Assembly (NCBI RefSeq): GCF_004745425.1 | Contig: NZ_PGGK01000012.1 | Location: forward strand, 1-63,422 | Source of the DNA: Methanolobus halotolerans | GTDB taxonomy: Archaea > Halobacteriota > Methanosarcinia > Methanosarcinales > Methanosarcinaceae | Length of the DNA: 63,422 nucleotides | Reading direction: 5' to 3' | In this document: in pieces, positions 55,343 through 63,422 of the stretch | How positions within the stretch are numbered: the stretch's first letter is position 1 | Layout of the letters: each line of letters opens with the position of its first letter | Notes under the pieces: model-generated | Seen by the model: the letters and a program-made list of their open reading frames with translations, nothing else | Told to the model about the DNA's origin: nothing | Database searches by the model: none | Translations under genes and position numbers: made by a program

Positions 55343-56923
55343 ATGAGATCAAAGATTGAATTTCCAAAAGTTATGTGCACACAGCACCCGGATTCAGTGT
55401 CAAAGTACATCTCTACCCAGGAGGAGATCACATAAGCCATTGAAGCTGTCACACGATATGGCTGTGATGAATACATGCCTGACTACGAAGGAAAGACCAC
55501 ACCATATCATCAAAATGTCCAGATCGTATCAAAGCTCATTGAGGAAACCGGATCCATTCCTGGCCGGGATGTATTCATCACCCCCAGAGCGCCAAGTGCA
55601 GTTCACGAAAACAGGTTCAGACAGCTTATGGTTATGATGTCTGTTGCTGAAGCCAACTACAACGCCTGTGAATATTCAGACATTCAGGCAATTTCTGAGG
55701 TGGTACATCCCATGACAAGTACTATCAAAGAGATCACAGAGGCGCAGCAACATATGATAGACGTAAGTCAATTAGCCAAAAAGGAATTCAATTTCGAAAT
55801 GGAGCCTCCGCGTATAATACCTTTGATCGAAGATGCACCTGGCCTCCTGAATGCAAAGGACATTATTTACAACACGATACTCGGCTGCCAGGAACAGTTC
55901 AATGATACATTTGAAAGGTACAGGGTATTTATCGGAAAATCCGACTCTGCACTCACATTTGGCCATGTTGCAAGTACTCTCTCATGTAAATATGCCATAA
56001 GTACCCTGCATGAATTAGAGACAGGAATGGATACAAAGATAGGTATCATATTCGGAGGGGGTGCCCTTCCCTTCAGGGGACATGTGACCCTTAAGAATGC
56101 CGAGAAATTTTTCGAAGAATACCGTGGGATAGACACTCTGACACTCCAGTCCGGCTTGAGATACGACCATGAAAAAGGAGATGCAGAGAGTTTAGTGAAA
56201 CTGGCTAAAAACAAACTCTCAGCACATCCTAATGAGTTCTCAGATGATGAAAAAGAAGAGCTCATCAACATTATAGCAATATTCGGTGCCCGGTACAACA
56301 GAGCAATGAAAAGTGTAGCACCGGTTGTGAACAGTATATCGGATCTTCTTCCCCAGCAGCGTGATCGTCTGACACGTGGCGGAAAGACCGGATATTCGAG
56401 GGATGCACCTGATATAGCACAGATATCCTGTCTTTGCCGCAGTGATATCAAAAAGGAACTTGAAGCTTGCATGCCTTCAAAGGATCTTGACCTACCACGG
56501 GCTATCAAGTTCACAGGTGCATTTTATTCGATAGGCCTGCCTCCCGAGATAATCGGAACAGGATGTGCTATAGCGGATGTAAAGGAAAAGATGGGCGAAA
56601 ACGCTTGTGAGCGATTACTGACAAAATATTTCCCTTCTCTGCGGTCAGATCTAAAGTTTGCCTTTGATTACCTGGATATGAGCACGGCATCTAAATTCCT
56701 GCCAAAGGATTTCATGGAATCTGTTTCTCAGGATGTTGAAATACTGAGGGAGATATTCGATTTGGAAAACACATGCAACCCTTCCTATGAGATCCTGCTT
56801 GAGATGATGCCGGCAGGGGTTCTATTGGCAGACAACGGTGCCTGTGATACGGATCAGGAACTGTTGCAGCTCGCACAGTCAACGCTTTTAAAAATGGGAA
56901 AAATTCGAAAGTCACTGGGATGA
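55343..56923 (+). pseudogene. ppcA: archaeal PEP carboxylase with one in-frame TAA
   Basis: From ATG 55343 (SD AGGTG) the frame reads MRSKIEFPKVMCTQHPDSVS ... and, but for one TAA at 55433-55435 (codon 31, in EEIT-x-AIEAV), runs to 56923. That is 526 residues, the normal length of PpcA in Methanosarcinales. The rest is intact, with ITPRAPSAVHENRFRQLM, GGGALPFRGHV and YPEDYEGK-like MPDYEGKTTPYHQN. PpcA makes oxaloacetate from PEP and bicarbonate. Restart at ATG 55475 would lose the first 44 residues, including the conserved TQHPD motif. A single base change (CAA or GAA to TAA) or a sequence error explains it. Confidence 0.85.
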
Positions 56924-58023
56924 TCATGAAAAGAGCAATGTTGGTACTCGAAGACGGCACTACGATATATGGAAGAGGTTTCGGGGCAGTAGGTGAAACC
57001 TACGGGGAACTGGTGTTCAATACAAGTATGACTGGCTATGTGGAGTCACTTACAGATCCCTCTTATACCGGACAGATACTCATGTCGACATATCCGCTGG
57101 TCGGAAATTACGGAGTATGCAATGAGGACTACGAGTCAGACAGCATAAAGGCAAGTGGTTTTGTTGTGAAAGAGCTCTGCAAGACCCCAAGTAACTGGAG
57201 GTCGCAGATGGACCTTGACACATTCATGGAACAGAACGGTGTCCCGGGAATAGAAGGAGTGGATACCAGAGAATTGACGAAAAGGATTCGTGAACATGGC
57301 ACATTGAAATGCAGGATAGCTGTGTACGGAAATGAAGAGCCTGACATAGACTCTCTGATACAGAGAACGATCGCACAACCCGGGATCTCAGAGTGCGAGG
57401 TCGTAGACCGGGTGTCCACCAGGACATACAAAAGGGTCTATGACGGACAGGGTCCTGAGATTGTGGTCATTGACTGTGGGATAAAGAACAGCATAATCGA
57501 ACAGCTCAAGGCTAGGAATGCAGGCGTGTTACTTGTTCCATTCAATTCCACTTCCGGTGAAATACTGAATGCCGGACCTGATGCTGTCCTGATATCGAAC
57601 GGACCAGGGGATCCATCTACATTGAAGCATACTATAGCCACCGCGAGAGAACTGGTAGGGAGAGTACCATTGTTCGGGATATGTCTTGGACATCAGATTA
57701 TCTCTCTTGCATTGGGTGCAAAGACATACAAGTTAAAGTTCGGACATCGTGGTGCCAATCATCCAGTGATCGACTGTGAGACCGGTCGGGTATTCATTAC
57801 ATCCCAGAACCATGGGTTTGCTGTGGACAAAGACTCTCTTGAGGGGACAGGACTTGAGATCACGATGTTAAATCCAAATGACTGGACCGTAGAAGGTATC
57901 AGGCACAGAGAGCTCAATATCCATTCGATCCAGTTCCATCCGGAAGCCGGACCTGGTCCGCATGATACACACAACTTGTTCGACAATATGATGACAATAA
58001 TAAACAGGAGTGTTAGCAGGTAA
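56920..58023 (+). CDS. carA: carbamoyl phosphate synthase small subunit
   Basis: A 367-residue glutaminase subunit. ATG 56920 overlaps the ppcA stop (ATGA); ATG 56926 ([12 protein letters not shown]) is an equal candidate. The N-terminal domain has [21 protein letters not shown]. The class I amidotransferase part has GICLGHQ (catalytic Cys) and the His-Glu of [14 protein letters not shown]. It channels ammonia to CarB, whose start overlaps its stop by one base. Confidence 0.96.
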   Translation: MIMKRAMLVLEDGTTIYGRGFGAVGETYGELVFNTSMTGYVESLTDPSYTGQILMSTYPLVGNYGVCNEDYESDSIKASGFVVKELCKTPSNWRSQMDLDTFMEQNGVPGIEGVDTRELTKRIREHGTLKCRIAVYGNEEPDIDSLIQRTIAQPGISECEVVDRVSTRTYKRVYDGQGPEIVVIDCGIKNSIIEQLKARNAGVLLVPFNSTSGEILNAGPDAVLISNGPGDPSTLKHTIATARELVGRVPLFGICLGHQIISLALGAKTYKLKFGHRGANHPVIDCETGRVFITSQNHGFAVDKDSLEGTGLEITMLNPNDWTVEGIRHRELNIHSIQFHPEAGPGPHDTHNLFDNMMTIINRSVSR

Positions 58024-61000
58024 TGCCAAAGAGAGATGATTTGAAAAAGATAATGATAATCGGTGCTGGTCCAATTGTCATAGGTCAGGCATGTGAGTTC
58101 GATTATTCAGGAAGCCAGGCATGTAAGGCTCTCAAAGAAGAAGGATACGAAGTGGTCCTTGTAAACTCCAATCCTGCTACGATCATGACAGATCCTGAAC
58201 TTTCCGACCGTACCTATATTGAACCACTAACTTCAGATATACTTGAGAAGATCATAGAAAAAGAGAGGCCATGTGCAATACTGCCGACCCTTGGAGGACA
58301 GACGGCCCTCAACCTTGTCTCAGAACTCGCAGAATCCGGTATACTTGAAAGCTATGATGTCGAACTTATCGGGGCGAATCTAGAGGCGATCGAAAAGGCA
58401 GAGGACAGACTCAAATTCAAGGAAGCTCTGCAAAAGATAGGAGTTGCTGTCCCAAGAAGTGCAATTGCTTCAAGTGTCAAAAGTGCAATTTTGATTGCAG
58501 AAGAAATTGGTTATCCTGTAATCATCAGGCCTGCATATACTCTGGGAGGTGCAGGTGGTGGGATTGCATATAGTCTGGAAGAATTGAAAAACATTGTAGA
58601 GCTTGGGATAAATTACAGCAGAATCAATCAGGTACTTATTGAAGAATCGGTTTTGGGTTGGAAGGAGTATGAACTGGAAGTAATGCGGGATAGTGCCGAT
58701 AATGTGGTCATAATATGCAGCATTGAGAATATGGACCCAATGGGGGTACATACAGGCGATAGCATAACTGTAGCACCAGTCCAGACCCTTTCGGACCGTG
58801 AATATCAGTCTTTGCGGGACGCCTCACTGAAGATAATAAGGGAGATTGGTGTAGATACCGGTGGTTCCAATATCCAGTTTGCAGTGAACCCGACTGACGG
58901 AAGGTTTGTAGCTATTGAAATGAATCCAAGGGTTTCGCGCTCTTCTGCTCTGGCATCGAAAGCTACTGGGTTCCCGATTGCAAAGATAGCTGCAAAACTG
59001 GCTGTGGGGCTGACACTGCCCGAGATACCAAATGATATTACCAGAGAGACACCTGCATCTTTTGAACCTACCATCGATTATGTCGTTGTAAAGATACCTA
59101 AGTTTGCGTTTGAAAAGTTCCCTGGTTCTGATGAGATACTGACAACTCAGATGAAATCCGTGGGCGAAGTGATGGCAATTGGAAGAACATTTGAAGAGGC
59201 TCTTCAAAAAGCTGTCAGATCCCTTGAGAACAATACATATGGACTCTTTGTTGACAAGTTTGAAAAATTCTCATTGGAAGAGATCGAGACATATCTGTCT
59301 GTCCCTAACAGTGAGCGTCTTTTCTGTATCGCGTCTGCCGTAAGGAAGGGCATGGAAGTAAGTCAGATCACTAAGATCACGGGAATCGACCTCTGGTTTA
59401 TACATAAGATCAATAATATTGTAGAAATGGAAAAGAAGATTTCTGCATATACCATGCATAACCTGCCTGCACAACTCCTGGAAGATGCAAAGACAATGGG
59501 TTTTTCTGATATACGTATCGGACAACTGACAGGATCAGGGGAGAAGGATATCAGAAAGTTAAGGCAGGAGCTGGAAATCATACCATCGTATAAGATGGTA
59601 GATACATGTGCTGCCGAATTCGATGCCAAAACCCCCTATATGTACTCGACATATGAGGAATGTGATGATGATGAACCATCCCGAAACAAATCAAAAATTG
59701 CAATAATCGGAAGCGGACCAAACCGTATAGGGCAGGGGATAGAGTTCGACTACTGTTGCGTTCATGCCTGTTATGCTTTGCGTGAACTTGGCATTGAAAC
59801 TGTGATGATAAACTGTAATCCTGAGACAGTCAGTACGGATTATGATACCTCTGATAGACTGTATTTCGAACCTCTCACACTGGAAGATATCCTGAATGTG
59901 CTGGAAAGGGAGCGGGTTGCAGGAGTGATCATCCAGTTTGGCGGGCAAACACCTTTGAACCTTGCAAAGGGTCTTGAAGACAACGGGATTCCCATAATTG
60001 GTACGTCATTGAACAGTATTGATATAACGGAGGACAGGGAAAAGTTCAGTCTCATAACAGGTAAACTGAATATACCTACCCCGTCACACGGAATGGCCTC
60101 GTCTGTTGAGAGGGCGGTGCAGGTTGCTGGGATAGTTATTTCAGTGCTTCTGATAGCGGACTGATACTCATAGACAGATATCTGGAGAATGCTATTGAGA
60201 TAGATGTAGATGCGATCAGTGATGGAAAGGACATGTATATCGCCGGGATTATGGAACATATTGAAGAAGCAGGTATCCATTCAGGAGATTCAGCCTGTGT
60301 CATTCCTCCTCAATCCCTGTCCGATGGAGTGGTCAAGAAGATTAAGCGATACACTCGTGATCTTTCACTTGAATTAAAGGTAAAGGGACTTATAAATATA
60401 CAATATGTTGTCTGCAATGATGATGTGTACATCCTTGAAGCGAATCCAAGGGCCAGCCGTACAGTTCCTTTTGTGAGTAAAGTGACAGGTCTGGCCATCG
60501 CAAAGATAGCTACCAAGGTAATGACAGGGGCGAATCTCGAAGACTTTGATCTTATTGAAAAAGAAATAGGCCATGTGGCTGTAAAAGAGTCTGTATTCCC
60601 ATTCATAAAGCTCAAAGGCTCAGATAGCCTTCTCGGACCGGAAATGAAAAGCACAGGTGAGGTCATGGGAGTCGATAGCTCCTTTGAGACAGCATACTAT
60701 AAAGCGCAGTTAGCAGCAAACTCCCCGCTTCCAGCTGAAGGAACCATATTCGTTTCAGTCGAAGATGATGAGATAGTAAATATCATCTCGGAGATTGAAA
60801 ACTTACAAAGACTGCGATTCAGGATAGTAACTGATTCCAGAGTCAACCGAATGCTGGAGGAATATGGATTACACACTGACCTTATTTCAAAGAATAACAA
60901 TGATGATTTACATCTTATCTTAAAATTGATGTCCTCAGATGTTGATCTGATAATTAATACAATCAAAAATCAAAATGCAGGATCTGATAATACTATCATA

Positions 61001-61135
61001 CGCCTGGTTGCAATTGATTTCAATATTCCGTACATAACAACGGTATCCGGGTTCAAAACAGCAGTCCGGTCAATAGTTAAAACGGACAGACAGGTTCTAG
61101 GCATAAAATCACTGCAAGAATTAGAGGTTAAATGA
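58023..61135 (+). pseudogene. carB: carbamoyl phosphate synthase large subunit with internal deletion and frameshift
   Basis: The first frame (58023-60164) covers the first ATP-grasp half, the oligomerisation domain and the start of the second half ([19 protein letters not shown]) up to [11 protein letters not shown]. There about 35 residues are missing, the stretch that holds the YPVLVRPSYVLGGRAM-type ATP-grasp segment, and the frame changes. From about 60131 the other frame continues [20 protein letters not shown] and runs through EEAGIHSGDSACVIPP and EANPRASRTVPFVSKVTG to the allosteric domain, ending at 61135. The second phosphorylation site cannot work. A second carB elsewhere, or an assembly fault, would explain survival. 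Confidence 0.85.
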
Positions 61136-61247
61136 TCCGAATCCGAAAACTACAGAAACAAGGATTATAACTGGAAAGATGATTTCAAAGGTCTTAGATA
61201 TATACAACGAATCTGCCAAAAATCAAAAAAGAGCCTTTGGAGAAAGC

Positions 61248-62327
61248 ATGACAAGTAATATTAATACAAGCTGTACTCACAGAATACTTAAAGAATATGA
61301 CCAGGAAGACCTTACAATTGCTACTGTATGTTCCCATACGAGCCTACAGATATTCCATGGGGCAAAAAAGGAAGGGCTGAAGACACTTGGTATATGCATA
61401 GGAAAACCACCACGGTTTTATGATGCATTTCCTCTTGCAAAACCAGACTGTTTCATGTCAGTCAATTCTTACAAAGAGATTCTTGAGCGAACAGATGAAC
61501 TGGCAAAGAAAAATGTGATTATAATCCCGCATGGATCTTTTGTGGAATATCTGGGTGCGTCAAAGTTTGCAAATATTAGGCTTCCAACTTTTGGTAATCG
61601 CAAAGTACTTGAATGGGAATCAGACAGACGAATGGAACGCAAATGGCTTGAAGAGGCAGGTGTGCCTATGCCACGTAAGATCCAGAGACCTGAAGATATC
61701 AAGGGTCCTGTGATGGTTAAATATCATGGGGCTAAAGGTGGAAAAGGTTTTTTCGTTGCTAAAAATATCTCGGATTTCAATGCGAGAATCGACTCTAAAG
61801 AGATTTATGATCTGCAGGAGTTTGTTCTTGGGACCAGGTACTATCTGCATTACTTCTATTCTCCGCTTTCCACTGACGGTTACAGATTGAGTCAGGGTAA
61901 ACTTGAACTGACAGGAATGGACAGGCGGGTGGAATCGAATGCCGATGAGATTTTTAGATTAGGGTCTCCCACAGAGTTAGAGAAAGCAGGAATTCAACCC
62001 ACATTTGTGGTCACAGGAAACGTTCCTCTTGTGTTAAGGGAGTCACTGCTCCCCAAGGTATTTGAAATGGGAGAGAAAGTTGTCGAAAAGTCCATAGAAC
62101 TCTTTGGAGGGCTTATCGGCTCATTCTGTCTTGAAACTGTTCTCACCGATGAGCTTGAATTCAGAGTTTTTGAGATATCTGCCAGAATAGTTGCCGGTAC
62201 GAATCCGTACATCAACGGTTCACCATATTCCGAGCTTATCCAGCCAGAGTTGTCCACAGGTCGCAGGATAGCGATTGAGATCAAAAAGGCACGGGATATG
62301 GGATGTCTTGAGAAGGTGCTTACGTGA
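61248..62327 (+). CDS. purP: FAICAR synthetase (formate-dependent), PurP
   Basis: A 359-residue ATP-grasp enzyme starting MTSNINTSCTHRI at ATG 61248, with GGAG 5-6 bases ahead. The longer start at 61179 would add 23 unconserved residues, and PurP is normally about 360 long. Motifs are TIATVCSHTSLQIFHGAKKEG, KYHGAKGGKGFFVA and EISARIVAGTNPYINGSPYS. It formylates AICAR using formate and ATP in archaea that lack folate-dependent PurH. Confidence 0.95.
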   Translation: MTSNINTSCTHRILKEYDQEDLTIATVCSHTSLQIFHGAKKEGLKTLGICIGKPPRFYDAFPLAKPDCFMSVNSYKEILERTDELAKKNVIIIPHGSFVEYLGASKFANIRLPTFGNRKVLEWESDRRMERKWLEEAGVPMPRKIQRPEDIKGPVMVKYHGAKGGKGFFVAKNISDFNARIDSKEIYDLQEFVLGTRYYLHYFYSPLSTDGYRLSQGKLELTGMDRRVESNADEIFRLGSPTELEKAGIQPTFVVTGNVPLVLRESLLPKVFEMGEKVVEKSIELFGGLIGSFCLETVLTDELEFRVFEISARIVAGTNPYINGSPYSELIQPELSTGRRIAIEIKKARDMGCLEKVLT

Positions 62328-62412
62328 AATCAATTATGTTCAAGAACACACCTGACACAACGGTGATTAAAACTAAATTATCATACCAGATATTTGACTT
62401 AAGGTGAGCATA

Positions 62413-62637
62413 TTGAAACTTGAGAAAAAACAAAGGATCCTCAGAAATCAGAAGTACCGCAATATCCGTTCTAGGAACAGGAAGATCAACAGGATCAATC
62501 TGTTGATACTTGCTGCAGGATTGTTGTTATTGTTCCTTGGACAATATCAGGTTGCATCCATTCTTATATGGACAGGGGTTGCAATAAGCCTGTATACAAT
62601 ACTAGCAAGTATCCTGGCACGTCGCTCCAAAATGTAA
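62413..62637 (+). CDS. small membrane protein, unknown function
   Basis: A 74-residue protein starting at TTG 62413 with AAGGTGAG just ahead; GTG 62404 lies within that site. A very basic N-terminus (RNQKYRNIRSRNRKINRIN) is followed by two hydrophobic helices and a short basic tail, giving a hairpin membrane topology. No family is recognised. Confidence 0.6.
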   Translation: MKLEKKQRILRNQKYRNIRSRNRKINRINLLILAAGLLLLFLGQYQVASILIWTGVAISLYTILASILARRSKM

Positions 62638-62803
62638 CAAGATTTATGATCAGATAATTGGTGGATTGTCCATTGAAAAGAGAAACAAGACTTTGTTATA
62701 ATCTATTGGTCATGTCCAAAACATCAGATGTAAGCTTATGATATTGAATCATGAAATTAGCAAATGACAATCAATAATAATTATCTTTAAAGGAGAATTT
62801 TAG

Positions 62804-63349
62804 ATGAAAGAAATAAGAATACACGGTCGTGGCGGACAGGGTTCGGTCACTGCTGCCGAATTGCTGGCTGTTGCTGCTTTTGCAGACAACAAGTTCAGCC
62901 AGGCCTTCCCTGCTTTTGGAGTGGAAAGAAGGGGGGCGCCAGTCCAGGCTTTTACCAGAATAAGTGATGCTCCGATAAGACTTAGAAGCCAGGTCTACAA
63001 ACCGGACTATGTAATCGTCCAGGACCCTACACTGCTTGAGGTAGTTGATGTTGCAAGTGGCCTCAAGGATGACGGGATACTAATTATAAACAGTGATTTC
63101 GATCCTGAGACATTCAAAATTGATACAAAAGCCAGGGTCATGACAGTGAACGCCACCAAGATCGCACTCGATATTATCGGAAGGCCGATCGTCAATACGA
63201 TACTGCTCGGTGCTTTCGCCGGCGCCACCGGTGACATCAGACCTGAGTCCATCATGGAAGCGGTTAAAGAAAGGTTCCCCGGCAAGGTCGGAGAGAGGAA
63301 CGCAGAAGCTATAATGGAAGCATATAAAATGATGAGGGGTCAGCAATGA
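62804..63349 (+). CDS. porG: pyruvate:ferredoxin oxidoreductase gamma subunit
   Basis: A 181-residue protein, [22 protein letters not shown], with [20 protein letters not shown], typical of 2-oxoacid oxidoreductase gamma subunits. AAAGGAG lies ahead of ATG 62804. The enzyme links pyruvate and acetyl-CoA with ferredoxin. The next gene starts within its stop codon. Confidence 0.96.
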   Translation: MKEIRIHGRGGQGSVTAAELLAVAAFADNKFSQAFPAFGVERRGAPVQAFTRISDAPIRLRSQVYKPDYVIVQDPTLLEVVDVASGLKDDGILIINSDFDPETFKIDTKARVMTVNATKIALDIIGRPIVNTILLGAFAGATGDIRPESIMEAVKERFPGKVGERNAEAIMEAYKMMRGQQ

Positions 63350-63422
63350 AGATAGTTCCCGGAGCTGTTTGTGAGGCAGGTACCAGCCGTGTCAACAAGA
63401 CCGGCGGATGGAGAACCTTCAA
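63346..63422 (+). CDS. porD: pyruvate:ferredoxin oxidoreductase delta subunit, start only
   Basis: ATG 63346 overlaps the porG stop (ATGA). The 25 visible codons read [20 protein letters not shown] and on, as expected for PorD, a ferredoxin-like subunit with two [4Fe-4S] clusters that lie beyond the window. Confidence 0.85.
   Translation, partial: MKIVPGAVCEAGTSRVNKTGGWRTF

Noticed and set aside
1-63422. CRISPR arrays, rRNA genes, integrase genes
   Set aside because: No regularly spaced identical repeats, no rRNA-like stretches and no tyrosine or serine integrase motifs were found by eye.

Overview
The window is archaeal and fits a methylotrophic methanogen of the Methanosarcinaceae (Methanolobus/Methanosarcina-like). 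Supporting genes are AglB, archaeal-type threonyl-tRNA synthetase, PurP, archaeal PEP carboxylase (526 codons), a coenzyme-B style homoaconitase small subunit, FmdE, PorG/PorD, an archaeal type IV pilin and an archaellum FlaC/D/E-like protein. Promoters are TATA boxes, and many genes have GGAGG/GGTG ribosome sites. No tRNA, rRNA or CRISPR array was seen.

Layout. 1-2200: two TnpB genes facing tail to tail; one has the Fanzor-like relocated catalytic glutamate. 2218-3477: an AAA ATPase of the DUF4143 type. 3650-8760: a compact accessory module with a helicase-primase fusion, a RecA-like ATPase, three small proteins (two with Cys pairs) in one operon, and a divergent ribbon-helix-helix regulator with repeated operators. 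It looks like the replication/control part of an integrated element. 8790-9030: a TnpB relic and a long inverted repeat. 9078-11466: hacB, an unknown gene and aksF, the 2-oxoacid elongation steps for coenzyme B. 11604-12970: a third TnpB element. 13058-31058: a surface-glycan island with AglB, several glycosyltransferases, a pyruvyltransferase, an FrhB-like Fe-S protein, a flippase, methyltransferase and ManC. It is interrupted at 18898-22170 by a nest of decayed mobile DNA: an IS5-type element, and an IS transposase gene split by an antisense group II intron, whose reverse transcriptase is itself fused to an IS256-type fragment.

31485-40613: NfnAB-like flavoprotein pair, a four-module PAPS-reductase-like Fe-S protein, AI-2E-type permease, ThrS, acylphosphatase and ThiI. 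40801-40930: a likely new small RNA with its own TATA box and closing stem. 41075-45478: a giant FlaC/D/E-like protein with a 22-residue NPF repeat, a DUF4013 membrane protein, a type IV pilin and DUF5371. 45909-48145: ACT-domain protein, UPF0210 and shikimate kinase. 48180-53059: FecBCD-type metal-chelate transporter, a methyltransferase and FmdE. 53535-62327: nucleotide and anaplerotic genes purC, purE, ppcA, carA, carB, purP. In this run ppcA carries one in-frame TAA, and carB has an internal deletion plus frameshift. The window ends in the porGD operon.

The most interesting places are the helicase-primase operon with its internal palindrome and Lys-less Walker A; the nested IS/intron/IS256 structure, whose boundaries are confirmed because removing the intron restores the transposase frame; the small RNA candidate; the 22-residue repeat protein; and the two damaged housekeeping genes lying side by side.
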